Positions 9,392 to 16,358 of a stretch of DNA of 64,000 bases are shown one piece after another. The notes under the pieces were generated by a model. It had not been told where the DNA came from. It did no database searches and saw only the letters and a list, made by a program, of their open reading frames with translations. The translations under genes and the position numbers were made by a program. Each line of letters begins with the position of its first letter. Within the stretch, counting starts at the first letter, position 1. Source of the DNA: CAWDBV01 sp963800705. Its GTDB lineage: Bacteria > Actinomycetota > Thermoleophilia > Solirubrobacterales > 70-9. Where the stretch lies: contig CAWDBV010000005.1 in NCBI GenBank assembly GCA_963800705.1, positions 186,001-250,000 of the forward strand. The letters run 5' to 3'.

Positions 9392-10395
9392 GAGGCCGGA
9401 TCGCAATCGCGGCGCTGGTTGCGCTCGGATGCGCCGCCGGGATCGTCGCGCTCGTCAACGGGGGCTCGGCGAACGGCGACGGTGCGAAGACCTCGGCGAG
9501 CAAGCGGTGGCAGCCGCTTGCATCCAGCCCCCTGCAGCGCACCGAGATCGGCTCGGCGCGGGTCGGTGACTCGATCTACGCCGTCGGTGGCTATATCGCC
9601 GACCCGAGCCCGACCGGCAAGACCACCAACCGCGTGCTCCGCTACGAGATCGGCACCAACCGCTGGACCGAGCTCGGGCCGATGCCGCTCGGCGTCAACC
9701 ACCCCGCGGTCGCGTCGTTCGGCGGCAGCGTCTACGTGCACGGCGGCTACGCCGACGACGGTGCCGCCACCGACCGCCTATTCCGCTTCTCGCCGGAATC
9801 CGGCGCCTGGACCGAGCTGCGCCCGTCGGGCGAGGCGCGCGCCGCGCACTCGCTGGTGCCGATCCGCGGCAGGCTCTATGCGGCGGGCGGGGCGCGCGCC
9901 GGCAACGCGCTCAACTTGCTCCAGGTCTACGACCCCGCCGGCGACAGCTGGCGCACCGGCCCCTCGATGCCGACCCCGCGCGAGCACATCGGCGCGGCCG
10001 CGGTCGACGACAAGCTCTACGTGATCGCCGGCCGCGCCGGTGCCGGCAACCTCGACGTCGTCGAGCGGTTCGACCCGAAGCGCAACCGCTGGTCGAAGTC
10101 GGTGCCGGTCGAGACGGCCCGGAGTGGCTTCCAGGCCACCACCGTGGACGGGCGGATCGTGATCGCCGGCGGCGAGGGCGATGCGACGATCGCGCCGGTA
10201 GAGCTCCTCGACCCGAAGCGAAAGCCGCTGCGCTGGCGCGGGCTGCCAGGCATGCGGACGCCGCGTCACGGTCTCGGGGTCGTCTCGGATGGCAATCGGG
10301 TCTACACGGTCGAGGGCGGCCCGCAGCCGGGCCTGTTCTTCTCCGACACGCTCGAGTTCCTCGACGTGCCAAAGCCTCGCCGCCCGCGCGAGTAG
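9388..10395 (+). CDS. kelch-repeat beta-propeller protein, membrane-anchored or secreted
   Basis: 335 aa. An N-terminal hydrophobic segment (residues about 5-25) acts as signal or anchor. Six kelch blades follow, recognisable by hydrophobic-Tyr-x-x-Gly-Gly strands such as I-Y-A-V-G-G-Y, V-Y-V-H-G-G-Y, L-Y-A-A-G-G-A and L-Y-V-I-A-G-R, each with a downstream Trp. This makes an extracytoplasmic six-bladed propeller, probably a binding or scaffold protein. The GTG start overlaps the preceding Cys-rich gene. No catalytic residues can be assigned. Confidence 0.82.
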   Translation: MRGRIAIAALVALGCAAGIVALVNGGSANGDGAKTSASKRWQPLASSPLQRTEIGSARVGDSIYAVGGYIADPSPTGKTTNRVLRYEIGTNRWTELGPMPLGVNHPAVASFGGSVYVHGGYADDGAATDRLFRFSPESGAWTELRPSGEARAAHSLVPIRGRLYAAGGARAGNALNLLQVYDPAGDSWRTGPSMPTPREHIGAAAVDDKLYVIAGRAGAGNLDVVERFDPKRNRWSKSVPVETARSGFQATTVDGRIVIAGGEGDATIAPVELLDPKRKPLRWRGLPGMRTPRHGLGVVSDGNRVYTVEGGPQPGLFFSDTLEFLDVPKPRRPRE

Positions 10396-10438
10396 CCGTC
10401 AATAGGCTGCCCCGAAGCATTCGACGAAAGGAGAGGGC

Positions 10439-10936
10439 ATGGGGTTGTTCAACCGAGGCAGCGAGAAGGACGCAGAGAAGCTGAGGAAGTCCGGGACCCG
10501 CGTCCCGGCCGAGCTCGTCAAGCGCAAGGAGAGCAAATGGGAGAGCAAGGGCGGCGGCGTCAACATCTCGGTCGGCGGGGTGGGCTCGAGCGGCGACGAG
10601 TACAAGGGCCGCAAGACGAAGATGGTGTGGGAGGCCCACGCCCCGGAGGGGAAGAAGATCGAGTTCGAGGTCGAGGCGCTCTGGGGGCCGGAGAAGGGCC
10701 AGTGGCTGGAGGCGGCCTGCGACGACGAGCGTGAGAACGCGGCATTGATCCTGGATCTGCCGAGCATGAACTGGCTCAACGACGACCAGGAGGAGATCCG
10801 CCAGAAGCTGAGGGTCTCGGCGAAGAAGGCGCAGGCTCTCCGCGACGGGGAGGCCGCGCCGAGCGAGAAGGAGCTCGACGAGATCGACGGCAAGCCGCCG
10901 GAAGGGACCAAGAGCCTCAAGGACATGATGGGCTAG
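10439..10936 (+). CDS. hypothetical charged cytoplasmic protein
   Basis: 165 aa, ATG preceded by a good ribosome site (AAAGGAG, about 8 bases upstream). It begins M-G-L-F-N-R-G-S and is rich in Lys, Glu and Gly; a W-E-A-H-A-P segment and a C-terminal helical region (residues 110-165) stand out. There is no signal peptide or membrane segment. It abuts the thioesterase gene with no gap, so the two are probably co-expressed. I do not recognise the family. Confidence 0.7.
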   Translation: MGLFNRGSEKDAEKLRKSGTRVPAELVKRKESKWESKGGGVNISVGGVGSSGDEYKGRKTKMVWEAHAPEGKKIEFEVEALWGPEKGQWLEAACDDERENAALILDLPSMNWLNDDQEEIRQKLRVSAKKAQALRDGEAAPSEKELDEIDGKPPEGTKSLKDMMG

Positions 10937-11371
10937 GTGGCCGAGTCTTCCGAGCCCAACGGGCCGAGGGGCATCGACGGGATCAGCGGCTGGGTCGGCC
11001 TCGAGTGGGAGGACTACAACCGCGTCCGGCTCACGATCCGCGACGAGCTCATCAACGCCGCCGGCCTGCTCTCCGGGGCTGTCACCTACACGATGGTCGA
11101 CTACTGCATGGGCTCGACCCTGTGGGAGAAGCGCGAGAAGGGAGAGCGGATCGCGACGATCTCGATCTCGATCAACTACGTGCAGACGGCGCGCGAGGGC
11201 GACGTGATCTGCACGAGCACCGTCGACCGCCGCAACGACCGCGTCGCTGTCCTCAGCAGCGAGGTCCGCGCCGAGGACGACCGCCTGATCGCGACCGCGA
11301 TCGGCTCCTACGCGATCTTCCCGAAGGACCGGCTCGGCGGCCACGAGCGGTTCGAGGCGGCGCCCGGCTAG
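10937..11371 (+). CDS. PaaI-type hotdog-fold thioesterase
   Basis: 144 aa, GTG start immediately after the upstream stop. The hotdog core is visible: N-A-A-G-L-L-S-G-A-V-T-Y-T-M-V-D-Y-C-M-G (the helix where PaaI-like enzymes carry catalytic Asn/Gly/Asp), then I-S-I-N-Y-V-Q-T-A-R-E-G-D-V-I, typical of the strand after the active site, and a C-terminal A-T-A-I-G-S-Y-A-I-F. It would hydrolyse acyl-CoA thioesters in the cytoplasm. Specific substrate unknown. Length is normal for the family. Confidence 0.82.
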   Translation: MAESSEPNGPRGIDGISGWVGLEWEDYNRVRLTIRDELINAAGLLSGAVTYTMVDYCMGSTLWEKREKGERIATISISINYVQTAREGDVICTSTVDRRNDRVAVLSSEVRAEDDRLIATAIGSYAIFPKDRLGGHERFEAAPG

Positions 11372-11390
11372 AGGTCGAAAGCCTGATACG

Positions 11391-12491
11391 GTGGGTCGCG
11401 TGAAGGGGAGTCACAGGGCCTTGCGGCTCGCGTTGATCGCCAGTTGTCTGGTCGCGCTACTGCCGACCGCCCAGGCGGCCGCTTCGATCGACGAAGGGAC
11501 CTACACGGTGGTCAACCCCGAGGTCTCGGTCCCTGCGCCCGGGACCGAGGGTGGCTTCGTCTCCTGCCCCGCGGGCCAGCGGATCGTCGCCCAGGGAATG
11601 TTCTGGCACCTGCCGGCGATGGGTCCCGACCCCGCCAACGCGCTTTCCGGAAATGCCCGGATGGGGAGCGACACGCCGACCAGCGACGGGCTCGGCATGT
11701 TCAGCAGCGGCGAGAACGGCGTCACGGCGAGGTTCCGTCAGTCGGTCCTGCTCTGCCTGCCCGACGCAACGATCGGAACCCCCTACACGACCGTCATAAC
11801 GAATTCGCCCCCGGTCATGAACACCAATGCCGGCGGCTATACGCCGTGCCCGGCGGGCCAGCGCGTCGTCTCCGGAGGCGCTTTCTGGCACGCGGACATG
11901 GCCAATCCCGTTGGGACGGACGCCGACACCTCTTGGATCGGAAGCTCGAGCCCGACGACCGACGGCCTCGGCTGGTACGCCGACGGCAATAACGCCAGCG
12001 CAACGGCAAGGGTCTTTACCACGATCATCCACTGCCTTCCGACCGCTTCGTTCGGCCCCTACACGATCGTGCAACCGGACTCGGCCGAGATCCCCGACGC
12101 TGCGACCACGGGCGGCTTCCAGAGCTGCCCCGCAGGCCAGCGGATCGTCACCGGCGGCGCCTTCTGGCACGTGACGGCGATGGGGCCGACGCCGCCAAAC
12201 GCCGCGGGTGTCCAGCTTTCCAGTTCGACGCCGACCACCGACGGCCTCGGCTGGTACGCCGACGGCCTCAATGGGTCGGGCGTCGGCAACTACCGGCTCA
12301 CGACCGTGCTGCTCTGCGTCACTCCCAAGCTTCCGGCTCCGCCCGTCACGCCGACGCCCATTACCCCCACCCCTGCGGTCGTCGCCAGGGCAACCGGCCA
12401 ACGCGCCGCGGCGCTCGCGAAGTGCAAGAAGAAGAAGTCCAAGAAGGCGCGCAAGAAGTGCAAGAAGCGCGCCAACAAGCTTCCCGCCTGA
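11391..12491 (+). CDS. secreted protein with three about 95-residue repeats and Lys/Cys tail
   Basis: 366 aa (GTG 11391; an in-frame GTG at 11400 is equally possible). A signal peptide ending about A-Q-A-A-A is followed by three tandem repeats at residues about 37-128, 129-215 and 216-307. Each carries G-G-[FY]-x-x-C-P-A-G-Q-R-[IV]-V, then F-W-H, then D-G-L-G-[MW], and ends L-x-C-[LV], giving two cysteines per repeat that probably pair. A Pro/Thr linker leads to a tail with two cysteines 11 residues apart in a run of Lys. Extracytoplasmic; function unknown. Confidence 0.75.
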   Translation: MGRVKGSHRALRLALIASCLVALLPTAQAAASIDEGTYTVVNPEVSVPAPGTEGGFVSCPAGQRIVAQGMFWHLPAMGPDPANALSGNARMGSDTPTSDGLGMFSSGENGVTARFRQSVLLCLPDATIGTPYTTVITNSPPVMNTNAGGYTPCPAGQRVVSGGAFWHADMANPVGTDADTSWIGSSSPTTDGLGWYADGNNASATARVFTTIIHCLPTASFGPYTIVQPDSAEIPDAATTGGFQSCPAGQRIVTGGAFWHVTAMGPTPPNAAGVQLSSSTPTTDGLGWYADGLNGSGVGNYRLTTVLLCVTPKLPAPPVTPTPITPTPAVVARATGQRAAALAKCKKKKSKKARKKCKKRANKLPA

Positions 12492-12551
12492 CCAGCTGCC
12501 GGAGCTGAATCTCGCGCTGGGCGGTAAGGACGGCAACGTCAGAGCTCGATG

Positions 12552-12594
12552 ATGCCGGGGGAGGGACTCGAACCCCCGACACGCGGATTATGAT
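12552..12594 (-). repeat. left direct repeat: orphan 3' fragment of tRNA-Met (att)
   Basis: 43 bp identical to 13952-13994. It contains the T-arm, 3' acceptor strand and anticodon-arm 3' side of tRNA-Met, then diverges abruptly at 12595 inside the anticodon loop. It cannot fold as a tRNA by itself. Interpreted as the displaced half of the attachment site. Confidence 0.85.
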
Positions 12595-12680
12595 GACGGC
12601 GAGGAGGGGTCATTTGAGGGTCCGTAGGCAGGGCTCAGGTTCTGTGAGGTGCTCTCAGTTCTGCTCGAAGTCGCGAGTTC

Positions 12681-12702
12681 GACGCAAAGTTGGACGCAAA
12701 GT
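12681..12702 (+). repeat. left paired GACGCAAAGT repeats (possible integrase arm sites)
   Basis: Two direct copies of GACGCAAAGT, 12 bp apart, 87 bp inside the left att repeat. The same doublet recurs near the right end at 13777-13797 with 11-bp spacing. Arm-type integrase sites look like this; an origin as the tail of a lost integrase gene is an alternative. Confidence 0.5.
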
Positions 12703-12765
12703 TCTGGCCGGACACCGGACGACTGGCGCGCCGGTCGCGGGGATGGCCGCCGCTACGATGTTGGC

Positions 12766-12993
12766 GTGAACGCCTCAGTTGACTTCACGATTGCCTTCGA
12801 CGAGCCCGACGAAGATGGCTGGATCGTCGCCCGCGTGCTGGAGGTGCCTGGTGCGATGAGCCAGGGGCGCACACGCGAGGACGCGCGGGTGAACGTATTG
12901 GACGCCCTCCGCACCGTGCTCACGCCTGACGAGGAGCTCGCCGGCGAGCGAACCGAGGCGGACCTGGAGCACCTGCGCTTCGTCGCTGCGTGA
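12766..12993 (+). CDS. hicB: HicB-family antitoxin
   Basis: 75 aa from GTG 12766. The HicB partial RNase-H-like fold is recognisable: D-F-T-I-A-F-D-E-P-D-E-D-G-W-I-V-A, then V-P-G-A-M-S-Q-G-R-T-R-E-D-A-R-V-N-V-L-D-A-L. It neutralises the HicA mRNA interferase by direct binding and normally represses its own promoter. The 3' end overlaps hicA by 4 bp (GTGA). The order hicB-hicA is the reverse of the E. coli order, but both orders are known. The short C-terminus shows no evident ribbon-helix-helix DNA-binding domain. Confidence 0.8.
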   Translation: MNASVDFTIAFDEPDEDGWIVARVLEVPGAMSQGRTREDARVNVLDALRTVLTPDEELAGERTEADLEHLRFVAA

Positions 12994-13181
12994 AGCGGCG
13001 GGAGCTCGAGCGACATCTGCGAGCGCACGGCTGCCGAGAGGTTGGTGGATCAAAGCACGCTAAGTGGCGCGGACCTGCTGGGCAAGTATCAGCGCTACCG
13101 CGGCACAAGGAGATCGGCCCGAACCTGGCGAGGTCGATATGCAAGCAGCTTGGGGTACCGCCGCCGACGGGATCCCGCTGA
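12990..13181 (+). CDS. hicA: HicA-family mRNA interferase toxin
   Basis: 63 aa, GTG start overlapping the hicB stop. It has the HicA dsRBD-like signature: K-R-R-E-L-E-R-H-L-R-A-H-G-C, then G-G-S-K-H-A-K-W with the catalytic His, P-R-H-K-E-I, and L-A-R-S-I-C-K-Q-L-G at the C-terminus. HicA cleaves mRNA and arrests translation when not bound by HicB. Length and all key residues fit a working toxin. It lies inside the tRNA-Met mini-island and may stabilise it. Confidence 0.85.
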   Translation: MKRRELERHLRAHGCREVGGSKHAKWRGPAGQVSALPRHKEIGPNLARSICKQLGVPPPTGSR

Positions 13182-13242
13182 AGCTGAGCAACTCGGCTTC
13201 GTGCGATGTCGTGACTGGATTTCGCGCAATGCGGATGCGCGG

Positions 13243-13638
13243 CTACTCCGACAGCCCGGCTGCTTTGAGGGCCTCGTTCTCGGTGCGAACGGCCCGGTAC
13301 CAGGTCATGAGGCCGCCTCGGAACTCTGCGACCTGCCAGAAATCCTCGTCGATCCCAACTCCGCTCGCTGCCCCTCTCCCGCTCCCTCGTCCGTGAACTA
13401 CGACCCGATCACCGAAGGCTCGGATCCCGGCAATCGACGGGATCCAGTCGGGGAAGGTGGTGCGTATGCCACTCCACCACTCTCGAACCCCCTCGTGCCC
13501 GTGAAAGACGCCCTCAATCTCGAGGATTAGAGAGTGGAACTCGACGTCCGGATCGACGTGGGCCAAAAAAGCCTCGATGTCGTCGCGTTCCAAGGCTTCG
13601 TACATTCGCTTCGCCGTCTTCACGTTCTCCTGCGACAT
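13243..13638 (-). CDS. SnoaL-like (NTF2-fold) protein
   Basis: 131 aa from ATG 13638 (M-S-Q-E-N-V). NTF2/SnoaL features: a leading helix M-Y-E-A-L-E-R-D-D-I-E-A-F-L, then H-V-D-P-D-V-E-F-H-S, G-V-F-H-G-H-E-G-V-R-E-W-W, and a C-terminal strand pair around F-W-Q-V-A-E-F-R-G-G. Such small cone-shaped proteins act as isomerases, hydrolases or ligand-binding proteins; no specific activity can be assigned. The frame is open further upstream, but this start gives the normal family N-terminus. It is the third gene of the tRNA-Met mini-island. Confidence 0.75.
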   Translation of the reverse strand: MSQENVKTAKRMYEALERDDIEAFLAHVDPDVEFHSLILEIEGVFHGHEGVREWWSGIRTTFPDWIPSIAGIRAFGDRVVVHGRGSGRGAASGVGIDEDFWQVAEFRGGLMTWYRAVRTENEALKAAGLSE

Positions 13639-13776
13639 CGCCGCGCAGTATCCGCGATCAGCCACCTTAAGCGGAGGAGTCGCGCCGCCGGGCGCTCCAC
13701 GCATGATCGGTTTCGCGTGGGAGGGGGCGCGCGCCGCCGGCGGGGCCCGATGGCATCCGCTTACTGGATTCGGTTC

Positions 13777-13797
13777 GACGCAAAGTTGACGCAAAGT
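13777..13797 (+). repeat. right paired GACGCAAAGT repeats
   Basis: Two direct copies, 11 bp apart, in the same orientation as the left doublet and 154 bp inside the right att repeat. The preceding TTC is also shared. The one-base difference in spacing from the left pair argues against coding constraint. Confidence 0.5.
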
Positions 13798-13872
13798 CCA
13801 CCGATTGGGCCGACTACCCGAACTGAGCGCGCCTACGGTGACCCGAGAGAAGATCAGGTGGCCTCAGGTTGT

Positions 13873-13915
13873 CCCGACACGCGGATTCTTGACGCGGACT
13901 CGAGAATCCGCGTGT
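13873..13915. repeat. inverted repeat carrying a third partial copy of the att core
   Basis: Arms ACACGCGGATTCT (13877-13889) and AGAATCCGCGTGT (13903-13915) are perfectly complementary with a 13-nt loop. The left 15 bp (13873-13887) match the tRNA-Met anticodon-arm part of the att repeat. It could be a recombinase core-like site or a remnant of an earlier insertion. No T-run follows, so a terminator is unlikely. Confidence 0.5.
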
Positions 13916-13952
13916 TGCCGCCCCAAAAAGGTGCCAATTTGCAGCAACTCCA

Positions 13953-14026
13953 TGCCGGGGGAGGGACTCGAACCCCCGACACGCGGATTATGATTCCGCT
14001 GCTCTAACCAGCTGAGCTACCCCGGC
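13953..14026 (-). tRNA. tRNA-Met (CAT anticodon)
   Basis: Read on the minus strand, acceptor GCCGGGG pairs with CCCCGGC. The D-arm has AGCTCAGCTGGTTAGAGC, the anticodon stem GCGGA/TCCGC encloses loop ATCATAA (anticodon CAT), and the T-loop is GTTCGAGTC. Discriminator is A; CCA is not encoded. The G1-C72 pair rules against initiator tRNA; elongator Met is most likely, with lysidine-modified Ile not excluded. Its 3' half is duplicated at 12552-12594. Confidence 0.93.
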
Positions 14027-14042
14027 GGGGCGGTAAATCGTA

Positions 14043-14816
14043 ATGGGGCGCCTGCTTCGAAACAGTCTCTTGATCGCGATCGCGATCGCACCGGTCCAGG
14101 TGGCCGTCGCCGACGAGGTCGAGAAGGGCAACTGGAAGCCGCGCGTCAAGGCGGCTCAGCGCTATGCGAAGCAGCGCGCCGGCGACGTCCGCTTCGCGGT
14201 CATCGGCCCCAGAGGCGGCGTCAAGGGCCTGGACGCCAAGCGGACCGCTCCCACCGCCAGCCTGCTGAAGGCGATGCTGCTCGTCGCCTATCTGCGCCAG
14301 GATTCGGTCAGGCACCGGTCGCTCGGGCCGGACGACCGCGGCCTGTTGCGGCCGATGATCCGGAGCTCGGACAACGCGGCCGCGAGCGCGGTCAACGCGA
14401 TCATCGGCTCGCGCATCTACCGCGTCGCCGGCGCCGCCCACATGCGCGACTTCCATTGGCAGCCCGACCCCTGGGGCACGAGCCGCAGCAGCCCCCGGGA
14501 CCAGGCCCGCTTCTTCTACCGCCTCCGGAGGCTGGTCCCGCGCCGCCACCGCAATTTCGCGCTGCGCCAGCTCGGCCACATCGTCCCGGGGCAGCGCTGG
14601 GGCGTCGGCCGCGTGCCCCACAGGGGCTGGCGGCTCTACTTCAAGGGCGGCTGGGGAAGCGGCACCGGATGGGTCGACCACCAGGCTGCGCTGCTGCGGC
14701 GCGGGAAGCGCAGGATCGGCCTCGCGATCTTCACCGAATCGAATCCGAGCCACGCCTACGGAAAGCAGACTCTGCGCGGCGTCGCACGCAGGCTGCTGCG
14801 TGGATTGCCGCGTTGA
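14043..14816 (+). CDS. secreted serine hydrolase of the class A beta-lactamase / D,D-peptidase fold
   Basis: 257 aa with an N-terminal signal peptide (cleavage near residue 23). The active-site Ser-x-x-Lys is in T-A-S-L-L-K, followed about 40 residues later by S-D-N in I-R-S-S-D-N-A-A-A. A third motif K-G-G-W-G-S-G-T-G replaces the usual K-T-G. Spacing fits beta-lactamase-like serine hydrolases that act on peptidoglycan or penicillin-type substrates outside the membrane. No class A omega-loop Glu was identified, so a peptidase or unknown hydrolase role is likelier than resistance. It begins 17 bp past tRNA-Met on the opposite strand. Confidence 0.72.
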   Translation: MGRLLRNSLLIAIAIAPVQVAVADEVEKGNWKPRVKAAQRYAKQRAGDVRFAVIGPRGGVKGLDAKRTAPTASLLKAMLLVAYLRQDSVRHRSLGPDDRGLLRPMIRSSDNAAASAVNAIIGSRIYRVAGAAHMRDFHWQPDPWGTSRSSPRDQARFFYRLRRLVPRRHRNFALRQLGHIVPGQRWGVGRVPHRGWRLYFKGGWGSGTGWVDHQAALLRRGKRRIGLAIFTESNPSHAYGKQTLRGVARRLLRGLPR

Positions 14817-14853
14817 GAGTCATCGGACGGCGCTCACGGTTAGAGTTCCCGCC

Positions 14854-15426
14854 ATGAAAACGCGCAGAGACCTCCTCGCCTGGTCCGTCTCGGCCGCCCT
14901 CGCCGCGGGGCTGCTCGCCGGCTGCGGCGGCGACGACGAGGGTGACGAGACGACGCCTTCGCCCTCGGTGACCCAGGAGAGCACGGCCGGCTCAGGCGAG
15001 CAGTCCGGAAGTGGGACGACGACGACTCCAGCCGGGACGGGCGGCGAGGGCGGCACGAAGACGACCAGCGATGTCGATGCCGCGACGGCGGTGGTCGCCG
15101 GGGTGGTCGACCGCGACCTCACCGACGACAAGTACGGGGCCTTCGACTACAAGAACGACAACTCGATTACGCAAGGGATGAAGGACAAGATCGCGGAGCT
15201 GGGCAAGCAAGGTCAGAACTTCGACCCGTTCATCTGCTCGCAGGAGCTGCCGAAGGGCGAGCCGAGCTATCAGCCCGGCAAGCAGGCCGGCAACGAGATG
15301 ACGATCATCGGCAACTTCAAGTACGGGGGCGGCGCCAAGGTCGGGGTCACCTACGCGATGAAGAAGGAAGGCGAGCAGTGGAAGCTCGACACCACCGACT
15401 GCATCGAGCGCTCGATACCGCAGTGA
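14854..15426 (+). CDS. secreted lipoprotein, unknown function
   Basis: 190 aa. It starts M-K-T-R-R-D with a hydrophobic signal and lipobox L-L-A-G-C, so it is predicted to be lipid-anchored outside the membrane. A Ser/Thr/Gly linker (residues 30-72) precedes a folded domain with two further cysteines (F-I-C-S-Q and T-T-D-C-I-E) that could form a disulphide. The frame extends upstream, but this ATG is the one that yields the signal peptide. Family not recognised. Confidence 0.75.
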   Translation: MKTRRDLLAWSVSAALAAGLLAGCGGDDEGDETTPSPSVTQESTAGSGEQSGSGTTTTPAGTGGEGGTKTTSDVDAATAVVAGVVDRDLTDDKYGAFDYKNDNSITQGMKDKIAELGKQGQNFDPFICSQELPKGEPSYQPGKQAGNEMTIIGNFKYGGGAKVGVTYAMKKEGEQWKLDTTDCIERSIPQ

Positions 15427-15445
15427 GCCGGGAGCGAAGCGCAGC

Positions 15446-16327
15446 ATTCCGGCGCAGCTAGTCGGGGTCCCCAACTTCTCGGAGGGCCGCGAGGAGAGGG
15501 TGATCCGAGCGATCGAGGCGACGCTGGCCGGCAGCGCCGAGGTCCTCGACGTCCACTGCGACCCTGAGCACCACCGCAGCGTCTACACGCTCTCGGCGCA
15601 AGCGAAGCCGCTCGCCGAGTCGCTCGTCAACGGCGCGGCCCACGCGGTCGAGCTGATCGACATCCGCGCCCACCAGGGGCTCCACCCGAGGATCGGGTCG
15701 CTCGACGTCTGTCCCGCCGTCTATCTGGGCCACGAGCTTCGCGAGTCCGCCGACGAGACCGCGCTCGAGGTGGGGGAGCGGCTCGGCTCCGAGCTCGAGC
15801 TGCCGGTATTCCTCTACGGCGAGCTGGCGACGAGCGAGCAGCGCCGCGAGCGCGCCTACTTCCGCCGCGGCGGGCCCGCCGAGCTCGCGCGCCGGATGGA
15901 ATCCGGGGAGCTCGCCCCCGACTTCGGGCCTTCGCGCGCCCACCCGACCGCCGGGGCGACGCTGGTCACCGCCCGCCCGCCGCTGGTCGCCTTCAACGTC
16001 ACCCTCGACACGCCGAATCCCGAGATCGCGCGCGAGGTGGCCGCCGAGATCCGCGAGCAGGGAGGCGGCCTGCCGGGGGTGCGGGCGATCGGGATGCCGC
16101 GCGAGGGCGAGCGGAGCGAGGTCTCGGTCAACGTCCACGACCCCGAGCGGGTTCCGCTCGCAAAGCTCGTCGAGGCGATCGAGACCGCTGCCGCCAAGCA
16201 CGAGGCGGCCCCGGTCGAGGCCGAGCTCGTCGGGCTGGCGCCCGAGGCCGCGCTCGCCGGCTATCCCGACCACCTGCCGATCAAGGGCTTCGAGCCCGAC
16301 CGGCACCTGCTCGAGCGCCGGGCCTAG
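15446..16327 (+). CDS. ftcD: glutamate formimidoyltransferase (start uncertain)
   Basis: Transfers a formimino group between N-formimino-L-glutamate and tetrahydrofolate in histidine degradation or one-carbon metabolism. The family N-terminus L-V-G-V-P-N-F-S-E-G-R lies upstream of the first ordinary start (GTG 15500). The frame is open back to a TGA at 15359, but contains no ATG, GTG or TTG before 15500; ATT at 15446, with GGGAG 11 bases upstream, is the only plausible initiator found. Other family features: C-D-P-E-H-H-R-S, I-D-I-R-A-H-Q-G-L-H-P-R-I-G and F-L-Y-G-E. About 293 aa from ATT, typical of stand-alone transferases without a cyclodeaminase domain. Confidence 0.8.
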   Translation: MPAQLVGVPNFSEGREERVIRAIEATLAGSAEVLDVHCDPEHHRSVYTLSAQAKPLAESLVNGAAHAVELIDIRAHQGLHPRIGSLDVCPAVYLGHELRESADETALEVGERLGSELELPVFLYGELATSEQRRERAYFRRGGPAELARRMESGELAPDFGPSRAHPTAGATLVTARPPLVAFNVTLDTPNPEIAREVAAEIREQGGGLPGVRAIGMPREGERSEVSVNVHDPERVPLAKLVEAIETAAAKHEAAPVEAELVGLAPEAALAGYPDHLPIKGFEPDRHLLERRA

Positions 16328-16358
16328 GCCGGGCCCGGTTCCTCGCTAGATTTCGCCC

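Larger units (their letters stand above)
13639..13952. other. right-end non-coding segment of the mini-island
   Basis: About 315 bp with no convincing gene. It holds the SnoaL upstream region, the second GACGCAAAGT doublet (13777-13797) and a 13-bp inverted repeat (13877-13889 with 13903-13915). No integrase fragment could be recognised in any frame. Confidence 0.5.
12552..13994 (+). mobile_element. mini integrative island in tRNA-Met (hicBA + SnoaL, no integrase)
   Basis: Bounded by a 43-bp perfect direct repeat (12552-12594 and 13952-13994, exactly 1400 bp apart) that equals the 3' half of tRNA-Met up to the anticodon loop. The intact tRNA is at the right and the orphan 3' fragment at the left, the arrangement left by tyrosine-recombinase insertion into a tRNA. 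Cargo is a HicB/HicA pair and a SnoaL-like gene on the other strand. Paired GACGCAAAGT repeats sit inside each end. No integrase is present, so the element is either a deletion remnant or mobilised in trans. Confidence 0.7.
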
